Positions 1-11,724 of a DNA stretch of 64,000 bases are shown one piece after another. This DNA is from Leptodactylus fallax. Its lineage: Eukaryota; Chordata; Amphibia; Anura; Leptodactylidae. The DNA lies in NCBI GenBank assembly GCA_947044405.1, contig CAMRHE010000323.1, positions 1,912,501 through 1,976,500 of the forward strand, in the 5' to 3' direction. The notes below the pieces were generated by a model. The model did no database searches. It was not told the origin of the DNA and saw only the letters and a program-made list of their open reading frames with translations. The position numbers and the translations under genes were made by a program. The first letter of the stretch is position 1. The number at the start of each line of letters is the position of its first letter.

Positions 1-1864
1 AGCCCAAGATAGCCAGGAACCAAGTCCAGATAGCTCAGTCCTGCGTCTTGAGATCGGAATAATCCCTCCTCAACTGGCAGTACAGAAAGATGTGTGCCTG
101 ATAAGGATCTGTGAAAAAGTGTTATATGGACCCTGGGGCTACAACCCTGCCTCAGGACACACAGAGCAACCCTGCTGATCTACAACCCGCAGTAGGAACC
201 TGTAGAGCAGGGGTGGACATACCATTGGTGCAACCTGTATAGCTGCCCAGAGAACAAGCAAGTCAGGGTCCCTATCACCTTAACACTAGCCTTCTACTGT
301 CTATTAAATTGCAGGTAAATGACTAGGCTAATGAACTTCAAGGCTAATGATTACTGGTAGATTGTTAGAAAGATGTAAAGTGGAAAACAAGGGGCCCAAG
401 CCTGTTATTGCACAGGGGCCCTTAGTTGTCCACCCCAGCTGTAGAAACTTTATGGACTTTTTGAGAGAGTATTGTACATTAACTAAGGTGAAGATTGCTC
501 TAGCAAGTAAGACACAGACTGTGAAATGGTGTACCATCTACCACCTCAGCCCCAGCCTACATTGGTAATATTATAAGAGTTGTACCTCCAGAAATTGGAT
601 GTTATGTCACTTGATTCTACCTCAAGTAAAAACTACAAGTTAACCCGTCTCTGCATACCTCTTGTCTCCTGAGTCTTATTTTTGCACGACCATCATGGGC
701 ACTCCGACCTTCATCAGGTTCAGGAAGTCTGACAGTAGCTAGGACGTGCCCCAGGAGAAACTCTACTGCCACCTGGAGAAGAGCTGGAAGAGTCGTTCAA
801 GTCTTCAGCCACCGTGACCATTGTAAGTACTACTGCTCCCAGCCTTCTGGCATCCCCCAATGGATAGATGTACTTACTGTCATAGGAGCCAATTACTATC
901 TTAGAACCTGGTCCCAGGTGGTCCAGTCTGACCTGTTGAGTATCTATTCTATGAATGTTGAGAGTCCAAGCTGGCAGAAATAAAATGAACTACACAAGAC
1001 GTACTGTATCTCTCCTCAAGTACCAGTGAAAGCAGGCAGTGTCTTTAGGGAAGTTATCAGATTCTGATGTGATATCATCAGAATTTCCTCAGGGAAAACA
1101 CAAATATAGAGTGAGGCATTCCTCAAGATATGTGCTTGGTTCTACAATTCCTATTGCATTGCTGGTACTTCTTTTGTTGCAAGACAGATCCCCTGTTACT
1201 GACCCACTTTGACCCCTACCTTCCTTCTATTGTTGTTGACTCCTGATCCACCTGTTTTCTCATGAGGCCATGCCAGGTTTTTTTGCCATCTGCCATAATA
1301 TATTCGAAAATTCTCTGTGTGTTCCAGGTGGCAAGACACCCCTGTCTGTGAAGGCCACTCCAAAGAGCCAGCCACTGATGTCCACCATACTCTGTTCAAG
1401 CTGTCTTTATTCTCCAGTTGATACCCCATCAGCCAGCTGTAGTAATACTAAGAATATCAGAGGTCTCCAGTATATTTTCTTTTTGCTTCAGACCTTTGTA
1501 GTTCTCAAGGTACACAACAGCAATCCATTGACCTTAATTTTGGAAGAATGTATAGTAGGCACATTGAGCACCTCTAACTTTAATTGTTTAAAGGTGTCTT
1601 GTAGATGCCCACAGCCGAAAGTTATAACCACAAGTGACAAACATCTCAATTTTAGTAAGTGTGTATGTATCACTGGAGCTATGATAAAAAGAGGCCTTAC
1701 CTTACCATGATGTCCACTGGTATTATCAATGTTCAGTCCATCACCTTCCACCACACAAGGAGATCAAAATATGGAGGGTTGATCAGAAGTTACTATGTTT
1801 GGTCCCAACATGGTGCCCATCTTTAGCTTATATGAAGTTTAGGGGTTTGCAGAGATAATTTGAC
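1..1864. other. Unrecognised non-coding sequence
   Basis: I see no gene, tandem repeat or paired inverted repeat here. The longest open stretch (1270-1710, 146 codons) is overlapped by an opposing 88-codon frame, has no recognisable domain and no splice context, so it is not called as a gene. Confidence 0.5.
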
Positions 1865-2240
1865 CCTAAAACTGGCCATACACTTCAGACATCAGCTATC
1901 CAAGTGGGTGTGTGTTCAGAATGAGGAGACGGCAGTAGACCGCTGCCAGACACTTCTACTGGCGGACTATCTCCTCTTAGAACACAAGGCTCAAGCATTT
2001 TAAAGTCCAGCTCCCCATCCTTCTCCTTACTGACATCTGCCCTCAGGAATGAGTTGGGAGATCTCCATAGACATTAGATGGTCATCAAAGATCGTCCATG
2101 GACTAGCGACTCTTGGATGACTTCTTTCCAGATCCATCAAAACAATTATTTGCTCTTAAATTTCACCCAACGAACAATTGTTACGCCTGAAAATGTCCAT
2201 TTTGTTCAACTTTAGACTACAGTATGTGGCCACCTCTAGG
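1865..2240. mobile_element. Possible degenerate MITE, 'actggccatacac' type
   Basis: The left end near 1870 (ctggccatacactt) is mirrored by a diverged inverted copy near 2218-2235 (gtatgtggccacct). The sequence between is partly self-complementary. The ends are imperfect and I found no target duplication, so this is a weak call. Confidence 0.3.
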
Positions 2241-3345
2241 CATTACAATGTTTTGACAATGGTTTGAGAACATCTTAGGATAATTGAAACATCAAAAACA
2301 GGACGAAGAAGTAGGAAGATCTTAACACTCTAATAAATGAGTAAAAAGTAAGTTTTGTACCAATCATTTAAGCTGCGTGCGAAAACTCTAATTATATATG
2401 AGCAATATACTTCACCAAATGCGTGCTCGGAGCCCTGACAATTAGTGACAGCTGTGTCAGGGATGACAACGGAAGTCTTGATTTACAGGGTGATAATTGT
2501 ATGCAGACTTCACTTTTGTCAATTCACAAGAGACGTTCTATAAGAGTTATCAAGCAATGAATGAACAGATGAGCAAGTGTAATAATCGTGATAGCAATCA
2601 CTCGGTGGAAACATACCTCTACTGGATCTCTATGGGGATTTCAAGAGTCGGACAAGAGTTCACAAAGCAGAACGTGACATATGGTACAATTCTTGTCACT
2701 CGAAACTACCGCTGATATCAAAGAAGAGAAAATGTGAGCAATTAGAGAATGATATTTTCATGGCAAACTGTTATTAGAGAACACATCATTTTCTAGTAAG
2801 ACGTTTGAGTGTTATTCATGAGACTATGGAAAGTCTTGAGAAGATGTGAGCTTTTAATTATCAGGAAGGTATTTTATGGATTTATCTACTATTGCTTTCC
2901 TTGTGACTGTGATATTGATGCCTGATCCTTACGGGCAGCAGTGTCAGCCTCTAAGCCCTGATCTTTGACACAGTGTGTGGTTCTGTAGGTCTACACTGTC
3001 TGTAAGAACCTTCCAAAATGAAGAAGAGAACCTTTCGTTCTTCCACAATTTCCCCAGTGATTTACCCTTAAAGTGGACTGAGATCTTAGGTTCTTCCCAC
3101 TCACCATAGTTAAATAACATTATGGTTATGGCTACACAGCCACTTTGGCTGAAACTTCTCTTGCACAACCAAAGGTCACCATATGGACGTTCAAGTCCTT
3201 CACCAATGTAAGTAAACAGAGTCGCATTGTGACCCTGAGGAAGGTGGGACTGTAACCTGTAGTTGCAAAAAATTCCAGCAAGGCTTGATCATTTTGCTAT
3301 TACAAGTCACGGACGCAGCACCCTGGGGGTCACAGTGTGACTCTA
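2241..3345. other. Unrecognised non-coding sequence
   Basis: No repeat structure or convincing coding frame was found. Short open stretches (2497-2715; 2944-3168 on the minus strand) lack recognisable domains. Confidence 0.45.
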
Positions 3346-3347
3346 TA

Positions 3348-3385
3348 CAGTCATGGCCAAAAGTTTTGAGAATGACACAAATATA
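3348..3385 (+). repeat. Left terminal inverted repeat of Tc1 element (DD35E)
   Basis: Outer terminal repeat of about 37 bp. It matches the reverse complement of 4874-4911 with one difference (gacac versus gatac). The flanking TA is the duplicated target. Confidence 0.9.
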
Positions 3386-3521
3386 TTTTCACATGATCTG
3401 CTGCCCTCTGGTTTTTATGTGTGTTTGTAAGATGTTTTTATCACATACAGAAATAGAATTGCATTCATATTATGAGTAACAGAAGCTTATATTGACAGTT
3501 AGAATGAGTTAATGCAGCAAG

Positions 3522-4538
3522 TCAATATTTGCAGTGTTGACCCTTCTTCTTCAGGACCTCTGCAATTCTCCCTGGCATGCTCTCAATCAACTTCTGGACC
3601 AAATCCTGACTGATAGCAGTCCATTCTTGCAGAATCAATGCTTTAATTTTGTCTGAATTTGTTGGTTTTTGTTTGTCCACCCGTCTCTTGATGATTGACC
3701 ACAAGTTCTCAATGGGATTAAGATCTGGGGAGTTTCCAGGCCATGGACCCAAAATCTCTATGTTTTGTTCCCTGAGCCATTTAGTTATCACCTTTGCTTT
3801 ATGGCAAGGTGCTCCATCATGCTGGAAAAGGCATTGTTGAGCGCCAAACTGCTCTTGGACGGTTGGGAGAAGTTGCTCTTGGAGGACATTCTGGTACCAT
3901 TCTTTATTCATGGCTGTGTTTTTAGGCAAGACTGTGAGAGAGCCGATTCCCTTGGCTGAGAAGCAACCCCACACATGAATGGTTTCAGGATGCTTTACAC
4001 TTGGCATGAGACAAGACTGGTGGTAGCGCTCACCTCTTCTTCTCCGAATAAGCTGTTTTCCAGATGTTCCAAACAATGGAAAAGGGGATTCATCAGAGAA
4101 AATGACTTTACCCCAGTCCTCAGCAGTCCACTCCCTGTACCTTTTGCAGAATATCAGTCTGTCCCTGATGTTTTTTCTGGAGAGAAGTGGCTTCTTTGCT
4201 GCCCTCCTTGAGACCAGGCCTTGCTCCAAGAGTCTCCGCCTCACAGTGCGTGCAGATGCACTCACACCTGCCTACTGCCATTCCTCAGCAAGCTCTGCAC
4301 TGCTGGTAGCCCGATCCCGCAGCTGAAACACTTTTAAGAGACGGTCCTGCCGCTTGCTGGTCTTTCTTGGGCGCCCTGGAGCCTTTTTGGCACCAATGGA
4401 ACCTCTCTCCTTGAAGTTCTTGATGATGCGATAGATTGTTGACTGAGGTGCAATCTTTCTAGCTGCAATACTCTTCCCAGTTAGGCCATTTTTGTGCAGT
4501 GCAATGATGACTGCACGTGTTTCTTTAGAGATAACCAT
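3522..4538 (-). pseudogene. Tc1-like DD35E transposase, one premature stop
   Basis: The gene encodes the cut-and-paste transposase that would bind the element's terminal repeats. I chose the ATG at 4538 (MVISKETRAV), which gives 338 codons, normal for the family. The N-terminal helix-turn-helix covers about residues 1-50, followed by a GRPRK motif at 55-59. The catalytic triad is visible: D149 (IFSDES), D241 (LFQHDGAPCH) and E277 (SPDLNPIENLW). There are 35 residues between D241 and E277; classical Tc1 elements such as Sleeping Beauty have 34. A TAG at codon 89 (4272-4274) interrupts the frame between the second DNA-binding helix set and the catalytic domain. The rest of the frame is open to the terminal stop at 3522-3524, so this copy appears recently inactivated. 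A shorter reinitiated product from the ATG at 4265 would lack most of the DNA-binding domain. Family membership is secure; subfamily assignment rests only on my residue count. Confidence 0.93.
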
Positions 4539-4873
4539 GGTTAACAGAAGAGAAACAATGATGGCAAGCACCAGCCTCCTTTTAAAGTGTCCAGTGGTGT
4601 CATTCTTACTTAATCATGACAGATTGATCTCCAGCCCTGTCCTCATCAACACCCACACCTGTGTTAATGGAGCAATCACTGAAACGATGTTAGGTGGTCC
4701 TTTTAAGGCAGGGCTGCAATGATGTTGAAATGTGTTTTGGGGGATAAAGTTCATTTTCTAGGCAAATATTGACTTTGCAAGTAATTGCTGTTAAGCTGAT
4801 CACTCTTTATAACATTCTGGAGTATATGCAAATTGCCATTAGAAAAACTGAAGCAGTAGACTTTGTAAAAATT

Positions 4874-4911
4874 AATATTTGTATCATTCTCAAAACTTTT
4901 GGCCATGACTG
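4874..4911 (-). repeat. Right terminal inverted repeat of Tc1 element (DD35E)
   Basis: Inverted partner of 3348-3385, ending in GGCCATGACTG followed by the target TA. Confidence 0.9.
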
Positions 4912-4913
4912 TA

Positions 4914-5288
4914 CACTTACATTGGTGAAAGAGTCACAGGGCAAAATGGCAATCTTTGGTTGTGGCCAATGTCACCATGTAGCCCTAACCTCTTCACCTT
5001 TTTTGCAGGCCGTAATAGCAATGTATCATCCAAAAATGACTTGAATCAGGTCTTATGTTTTGATGTCGTGAAACATAATTTAACAAATAATTGACTGTGT
5101 TTCCTTTTCTTTCCTTTTACAATCCAGATAAAAAAAATCTTCCAATTTTCATACTGTCCACAGAAGATACTGTAGGCTTACAGTTTCTGTTTTCTGTAGC
5201 TCATTTGTGAACTTTGCTGTATAGACTGGGACATGTGAGCAGAGTAATCTCTTTAATTAATTAGATGTATAGTTTGTTACATATTTAC
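4914..5288. other. Unrecognised non-coding sequence
   Basis: Nothing recognisable between the Tc1 element and the next hAT-like arm. Confidence 0.45.
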
Positions 5289-5600
5289 TAGAGATGAGCG
5301 AACCAATTTGTATCTAAACAGATATGACCCAAATTTTCCAAAACTTTGAGATTGGACCCAAATCTGGAACTTTGGATGTTCGTCACCCGCGAACCAGAAG
5401 TGAAATTATTATACTTTGGAGTCTCTTCTATAATAGGTGGAGGCCCCGGAGAGGTGTAAATAAATAACCAACAGTTATACTCCCCTTCCCTCAGTTCTTC
5501 TAGGCCTCCTCGCAGTCTCATGTGTCACCGCTGACGTGTTGACACACGTCATGACATCATGTGACCATTGAGGCCCAATCACAGAAGGGGTGAGGTCTAC
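5289..5600. mobile_element. hAT-like non-autonomous element, one arm
   Basis: It starts TAGAGATGAGCGAACC, the end shared by the hAT-like family of this window. It continues through the family's internal landmarks: 'tataataggtggaggcc', then 'aggtgtaaata', 'actccccttccctca', 'ggcctcctcgca' and 'gacatcatgtgacc'. The 8 bp before it are atatttac. No matching right end was found, so it is truncated near 5600. Confidence 0.6.
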
Positions 5601-6590
5601 TGACTCCAAAGCTCTGGATGTCCGGAAGGAGCCAATGATGTGCACCATTTTTTGGCTCAAAAAATGAATGTAAAGTAAGCCAACCAAGAGGTGGCATAAG
5701 GAAAGAGTCTAACATGTCTAGACGCACAAAATTTATCACACAGAGAGCACCACTTGGAATAAATTGGGCGCCACTTGTTCCAGTCATATCTAGATTCATG
5801 CTGTCTAAATTTAGTATTTAGTCCAGTATTTTAGTGCTGATAAGCTCCGGTTGATCGCCTGGTACCTGATATCTACAACGTGATACAACAGCACAACACT
5901 TGTTAGAGAATCTGTTATAGTCTAATTATATGGCGGCGTTATAATCGCTCAGTGCTGACAGTAATTGCTGCTTTCACATCTTAGAATCTAGGCCAGCTCC
6001 ATTGTTAATAATCTATGTCTCCTATGGATATAGAAATCACAATTTTTCTCCAGTATTAAAATATTCACATCCGCGTGTCACCTTCTGATGACATGTTGTC
6101 TTCTATAGATAAGATATCATCTCACCTGCTGCAGAGTTCTCCCGCACATCACACGCTACCTCCCATCACTCATCTCATTAGAATTATTACCTACCATACG
6201 GGAGAATATCCATTTTATCTAAGGCGAATTTAGGTATCCAAATGCATTTGTTTTCAGAAGGCGTTGGATGTTTTGACGTCTGCGCTGCTATCCTTGTGTA
6301 TGTTCTGGAACTCAGTGATGAATCTTTGCAGAATATTCATTGAGACATTTTTCGGGAAGGCACCATCGGTTGCCTGGCACTTTCTTACTATTTCAGAGGT
6401 CACTCGGGCAAGAAGTATTAGAGCCTACTATGAAATAATGTATTGGAACAGATGGTTATTGCCTAAAAATTGCAGGGAATTTGTCAGTCATTCTGATGTT
6501 TACTGTGATTTCTAATAAATTGCAATAAATTGAAATAAAATCTGTGGCGAGTAATTTCTCAATATACAGTGAAACCTCCCCAGATGACCA
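5601..6590. other. Unrecognised non-coding sequence
   Basis: No gene or repeat structure is supported. The frame at 6264-6515 (83 codons) has no recognisable domain. Confidence 0.4.
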
Positions 6591-6648
6591 CTCCTGCGAG
6601 AAGACACCCATCCCTCTTAAACTTCGATTTTTTTTCAGGGACTCTATG

Positions 6649-6708
6649 GAAGCTGCCGCTCTACAAGCAAACCAACCCGAAGCTGCCGCTCTTCAAGCAA
6701 ACCAACCC
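6649..6708 (+). repeat. 30-bp direct repeat, two copies
   Basis: Two adjacent copies starting gaagctgccgctct differ at one base (tac versus ttc). The surrounding 6560-6820 resembles a dispersed frog repeat ('aaagaccac' words recur near 8125), but I could not define its ends. Confidence 0.75.
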
Positions 6709-6829
6709 CTTATCCATCCAAAGACCACTTTTTTGAGCAATTGTTTCAGTGGAAACCTTTATGTAAAGACCACCCATTGGACTTACACAGAGACCAATAT
6801 GGACGCCACTCTGTGCTGATCACATGACT

Positions 6830-7305
6830 GGACTGCAGCAACCAAGAGCAAGAGACTTCCAAGGGACATCAGGGAGAGAAGTCGCACTAGGGCAGAGAGT
6901 CCATGTCATAGTTAATGCCAAGCATATATGGCAGTCATAATTGTGCCAGGACAATCTCAAGAACTTGCCCACAAAATGGATGGTATTCTATGTATACCAC
7001 ACACCAAACTATAATACCAGAATGGGAATTCTTGGGGCCTTCCCAGGTGGGCTTTAAAGTTCAGATTTTGGCGTATGAAATGTCAGCTAGAAAGGTCATG
7101 GCAAGCAATGGGAAAATGGAAGGGGATACCATGCTGGAGACTAGGAATGAGAGGAGAACCATACTGAGGACTAAGAGTTAAAGGCTAGGAATGGGAGGAA
7201 AGCTATGCTGGTTACAAGATTTAGAGAGATGCCATGCTGGGGACCAAGAATGATGGGGCCATCTTGAACTAGGAAATGTGCAGGTCTCCAAGTGAGTAAT
7301 ACAGA
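6830..7305. other. Unrecognised non-coding sequence
   Basis: Purine-rich sequence with degenerate repetition of 'atgctggagactaggaatgag' type words at 7120-7260. No gene is supported. Confidence 0.4.
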
Positions 7306-7313
7306 GTTGGGAC

Positions 7314-7929
7314 TAAAGATGGGTGAACCTCAGAAGATTTTTTTTAGTTGTGTGTTCAGACAAAGCGAACTCCCGGTTTGGTCCGGAAAATATTATGCTC
7401 TGAGGTCTCTTTACACCCCAAAACTTGATAGGTGGATGTCTAGGGGAGGTGACAAAAATAGAAAGAAACATTTATACTCACCTTCCAGTACTTCTTTTGG
7501 GCCATCTTGCGGTGTCCGTCGCTCTCCTATGACATCATGCACCCGAGTCATGGGCACCCGTAGCGTCATGATGCCTATCAATTGGTCACCACTGAGGCCT
7601 GTGATTGGCATCATGATGTTCGGCACACCCATGCAACTGCTGAGGCCCAACCACAGGCCTCAACAGTGACCCCGGGTGTATGACGTCACAGATGCCGTGA
7701 GGAGGCCCAAAAGAGGTAGCACAAGGTGAGTATAAGTGTTTTTTTTTTTTTATTTGGTCACCTCCCTTGGGCTTCCTCTGAAGAGACCCCAGAGTATAAT
7801 AATTTTCCCACGGTGGCTATTTTAGTTAGTCCGAGATGATTCCCAAATTTTTTGGTTTTGTTAAAAACCGAACCATTGGAAATATACGGGTCAAATCCGG
7901 TTAGTTGTAAACCGATTAGGCCATCTCTA
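7314..7929. mobile_element. hAT-like non-autonomous palindromic element
   Basis: The left end is TAAAGATGGGTGAACC and the right end is GGCCATCTCTA. The two arms are long inverted copies of each other: 'aacatttatactcacctt' near 7478-7495 pairs with 'aaggtgagtataagtg' near 7724-7739, and 'cttttgggcc' pairs with 'ggcccaaaag'. The candidate 8-bp duplications (gttgggac and gtgtgggt) no longer match well, so this is an older copy. There is no coding capacity. Confidence 0.75.
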
Positions 7930-8189
7930 GTGTGGGTCGTAGAGACTTTTGGACAGTACTTTGGTTGTTTTAATAGTCCTAGTCTAGGCCTGGTTCTATG
8001 TAATGAGCATAAAATACATTATTTTTGGCTCTTTAGTCATTATTTAGGGGTTTTAGGGGGTTGTATACGCTCGCTGATGCCATTAGACACTGTAACCGGC
8101 ATTCTGTATACTTTTTTCTTTGAGAGGACCACCCCTATAAAAGACCATTTTTCTGTTCAAATGTGGGTGGTCAACTCAAAGAGGTTTAA

Positions 8190-8358
8190 CTGCATGGATA
8201 TAGTGGTAAAAGCAGGACCGTAGAGTCAGTAGGACAAAAACCGACTCTGATGCTTTCATAAATGGTTTGCAGCCATGGCCAGACAGATGCATGGATCTCC
8301 TCCAATTCATGAAAAAAGCACCTACTCTGACTCCATCCACGGTTCTGACACCAGGCAC
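8190..8358. mobile_element. Possible MITE fragment with 'gagtcagtagga' end
   Basis: The segment 'gtagagtcagtaggacaaaaaccgactctg' and the mirrored 'ctctgactccatccacggttctga' resemble the better-preserved element at 17715-18005. The ends are degenerate. Confidence 0.35.
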
Positions 8359-8359
8359 C

Positions 8360-9665
8360 TCATTCCCTCCTCCCTCTGCTCCATGTTTAATGGTATGACA
8401 TGTAGAAGGGGGTTGGCAGACTCCATATACATGTCATACTATTGAACAAGAAGTGTCAGAATCAGCCCGAAGTCTGAGGTTCAACATATAATGAACCCGA
8501 GCAGTTAGTATGTAGGACAGGCTTCCCAGAAAATCCCTTTAATTTTGAGAATTTACCTCTGAATCCTTGTAGCATGTGGCTGGCACTAGCAGGAGTCCAA
8601 TTTTATTTATAGGCGGACTTGTCCTTGTCTTCTAGTTGCTCATTGACAGATTTATCCCTAATACTGTGTATAGGGAGAAAACTGTCAATCGGCTGTAGGT
8701 GGGAAGAGGTAAGGTGCATATCATGAATACATTAAAGTCCTTGCAGGGATGTAAATTCTCAAAACCAATTTCACATTAACACATAAGTGGTTGTCAAAGT
8801 GGGAATGGATAAAAAAATGGCGGTGACAGGATCCATTTAAAGGTATACACTCATTGTAAAGATGTCATATGAGCTTTTCAATTATTCTACGCACAGAAGA
8901 ATACGGGCAGGGTCACCTCTATAATAGGGTCACCAGAACTGATAATATCTTATTGGAAAACAAGGCATGAACCTACAACCCCGGCCTTTGTCTTGCTGGG
9001 GCGGTAGATGTAAGGGGCAGGTTTCCTGGACAGCACTTTTATTGCTTTGGCTTCATTTCAGGTATTCCTTGGAAACTTCAGGAAAGCAAAGAACTCATAA
9101 AAGCTATTTCTAGCTAAGTGATCCCATCTTATAGCGCGCACACACTGTATTTAACCTCCAGCGCCGTATATCATGAAGCTTCATATGACATTGTTGACAC
9201 GGACTGTAAGCTGCAATAACATGTTGCAAAACTTCATACTGGTAAAATGTTTCCCGGCCGTATCCTATTAAAGTGGATCTGTCCTCGTAAAAAAAAAACA
9301 CATCAAAGCCCTTTTATAGGTTACTGTGTAAAAAGGAAACTTTTTTCAATAACTTTTTGGTTTCTCTGAGCTTTAGCAAATGAGCTTCCAGAATAGATGT
9401 TGAATTGAAGGTCACGGCTGTAAAGCTGGATCGGTTCATTCATTATCTACCGACATAGGATTTATATTGGTTTTTGGCTTTCTGTGCTTACCAGCCCAGT
9501 TTCTATATCATCAGACAGGGGTGAATTTCCTTGATGGCTACAGATGTATAACCCAGAGCTCCTCTAGAAACAACTCTGGTTAAATAGACAAGGGTTAATG
9601 AAGATATAAAAACATAGGTAAAATATGTATAGAAGCATAAAGTAAAAAATTAAGCACCTGTGGAA
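8360..9665. other. Unrecognised non-coding sequence
   Basis: No gene, array or clear terminal repeat was found. Small fragments near 8520-8860 resemble frog MITE tails ('aaatccctttaa'). Confidence 0.4.
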
Positions 9666-9668
9666 CTA

Positions 9669-9850
9669 CAGTCATGGCCGTAAGTGGTGGCACCCTTGAA
9701 ATTTTTCCAGAAAATGAAGCATGTCTCCCAGAAAATTATTGCAATTACACGTTTTGCTATACACCTGTTTATATCCTTTGTGTGTATTGGAACAACACAA
9801 AAAAACTGTGAAAAACGTCTGCCCCATCTATCTCCACTACTACTGGTTAC
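9669..9850 (+). mobile_element. Solo end of another Tc1-like family
   Basis: It begins CAGTCATGGCCGTAAGTGG directly after a TA (9667-9668), a Tc1-type end distinct from the other Tc1 families here. No partner end with the same sequence follows. A weak 'gtgactg-TA' at 9914-9922 could be the right end of a deletion derivative but matches only the last few bases. There is no transposase sequence. Confidence 0.6.
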
Positions 9851-9956
9851 TTTACATGTAATTCGGTCACACGTGACTGTAAAATGGCAAACAAATAGCT
9901 CAGAAAAGCCCAAGTGACTGTAATAAAGGAGATTCATGGACAATCCAGGTTATGAT

Positions 9957-10858
9957 TAGACATGTGTGAACTGACTCGTACTGAGCCAGGTTCAACCCAA
10001 ATATTCCAAATTGTTCATTTTTTTACAAAACTGAACAAATGGAGATTAAAATAACTGCTACATTATACTCTGGGGTCTCTTCAGGTGAAGGCCAAGGGGA
10101 GGTGACTAGATAAAAAAAAAACATTTATATTCAACTTCCGTTACCTCTTTTGGGCCTCCTAACAGCATCCGATGCTCTCCTGGTGATGTAATGTGCCTGT
10201 GATTGGGCCACCTGCAGTCACATGGGCACGACAAGCCATTAGGTGAGAGAAGGTAAGTATGAATATTTTTTAATTTTTTTCCACTTTCACTGTACCTCAA
10301 CCTATTATAATCTGGGGTCTGAAGAGAGCTAGAAATTGGATAGATAGTTCCTAGGAGCCCTTACATTGTTCTACACTATGTTTCATAGATAGGTTCCTAG
10401 GAGCCCTGAGAGTGTTATACACTATGTTTTATAGATAGGTTCCTAGGAGCCCTGACAGTGTTCTGCACTATGTTTTATAGATAGGTTCCTAGGAGCCCTG
10501 ACAGTGTTCTACACTATGTTTTATAGATAGGTTCCTAGGAGCCCTGACAGTATTCTACACTATGTTTTATAGATCGGTTCCTAGGAGTCCTGACAGTGTT
10601 ATACACTATGTTTTATAGTAGGTTCCTAAGAGCCCTGACAGTGTTATACACTATGTTTTATAGATAGGTTCATAGGAGCCCTGACAGTGTTATACACTAT
10701 GTTTTATAGATAGGTTCCTAGGAGCCCTGACAGTATTCTACACTATGTTTTAATACATTTTAAGGTTTGGTTCGCACTGAACTTGTTCGACCCAAAAATT
10801 AATCTTGGACCCAAGTCACCCGAAACAAAATGAATCCTGGTAGATTTGCCCATCTCTA
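9957..10858 (+). mobile_element. hAT-like non-autonomous element carrying a 46-bp minisatellite
   Basis: A 902-bp element with perfect 8-bp duplications GTTATGAT at 9949-9956 and 10859-10866. The left end is TAGACATGTGTGAAC and the right end is GCCCATCTCTA. The left arm carries the family landmarks ('attatactctggggtctctt', 'cttttgggcctcct', 'gtgattgggcc'). The right arm contains a 46-bp tandem array (10340-10752) between 'gaagagagctagaaattgg' and 'cattttaaggtttggttcg'. An 8-bp duplication with a TAGAG-like end is characteristic of the hAT superfamily. No transposase is encoded, so it would need one in trans. Confidence 0.85.
10340..10752 (+). repeat. 46-bp minisatellite inside hAT-like element
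   Basis: About nine head-to-tail copies of a 46-bp unit beginning 'gataggttcctaggagccc' and ending 'cactatgttttata'. The unit contains the palindrome CCTAGG. Units differ by a few substitutions and one small deletion near 10619. The same unit, inverted, makes up 14381-14940. Confidence 0.95.
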
Positions 10859-10866
10859 GTTATGAT

Positions 10867-11487
10867 GCAGTTAGTAAGATCCCTGACACAGAAAAGGAGA
10901 GATCTGATCACAATATGGAAAGCTGCTTGCTGTCTAAGACTAACATCCCATCAGCGATAACACAAGCAGCTAGTCAGAAGTAGATAGAGTCTCCTTACTG
11001 AGTATGTCAGTGAGAACACTTTGTGTAATTGCGACATGACGGAGTGTCTTTAGTCCCCTCTTCCGCAGTTTAATAAGTCTCAAAGGGGTTTTCCGCGACT
11101 TGTATGTTGATGTTCTACCCTTAGGGTAAAATCCAACACCCAGGTTTCCCACAGATCATGTGTTTGAAGATGCTGCTGCACTCACGAGTGTTGTGGCCTG
11201 TCATGATGACATCATGTTCATCAGTCACATGATACAGCAGTAGTTCAGTGCTATTCAACCATTGGATGATTGACTGAACTTGTCAAAATTGGCAGGTTCA
11301 GCCAATACAAGACTAATATGTACTGTACGGCTATGTGCACCCCCCGCTCCATTCACATGGAGCGTTCAGGGGAACATTGGAGACCCCATTCTCCTAATTG
11401 CTGGGGGTCCCAGCATTTAGATCTCCTGCGATCAGGCTGTAGATAGGGAATAAATGTCATTAGAGTTAAAACCTTTTAAGGACCATC
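10867..11487. other. Unrecognised non-coding sequence
   Basis: No feature is supported between the hAT-like element and the next Tc1 element. Confidence 0.4.
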
Positions 11488-11489
11488 TA

Positions 11490-11702
11490 CAGTTGTGCTA
11501 AAAAGTTTACATACCCCATCGATTTTTTGGTTTTTTGACTTTTTTCAGGGAATATGAATGATAACACAAGAACTTTTTCTCCACTCATGGTTAGTGGTTG
11601 GTTGAAGCCATTTATTATCAAACTTCTGAGTTTTCTCTTTTCAAATCATAATGACAACCAAAAACATCAAAATGACCCTGATCAAAAGTTCACATACCCT
11701 GG
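11490..11702 (+). repeat. Left IR/DR arm of Tc1 element
   Basis: About 210 bp, closely matching the reverse complement of 12582-12794. The outer and inner direct repeats are 'aagtttacatacccc' near 11504 and 'aaagttcacataccc' near 11685. Confidence 0.9.
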
Positions 11703-11724
11703 TGATTTTGGCCTGATAACATGT

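Larger units (their letters stand above)
3348..4911 (-). mobile_element. Tc1/mariner element with DD35E transposase
   Basis: A 1564-bp element flanked by TA on both sides (3346-3347 and 4912-4913), as expected for Tc1/mariner insertion. Both ends start CAGTCATGGCCAAAAGTTTT; the outer inverted repeat runs about 37 bp with one mismatch. A second inner pair (gtcaatatttgc, near 3518-3533 on the left and 4755-4770 on the right) gives the IR/DR layout typical of Tc1 elements. The single transposase gene is on the minus strand and carries one in-frame stop. The spacing between the second and third catalytic residues is one longer than in classical DD34E Tc1 elements. Confidence 0.93.

Noticed and set aside
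1270..1710. A 146-codon open frame on the plus strand
   Set aside because: No recognisable domain, an opposed frame overlaps it, and a frame this long is expected by chance in 64 kb.
4272..4571. A separate 99-codon gene upstream of the 3.5-kb transposase frame
   Set aside because: It is the N-terminal part of the same transposase, cut off by a single TAG; the next frame continues in phase without a shift.
9900..9925. A right end for the Tc1-like sequence at 9669
   Set aside because: Only 'gtgactg-TA' matches; the following bases of the presumed inverted repeat do not, so the element is called a solo end.
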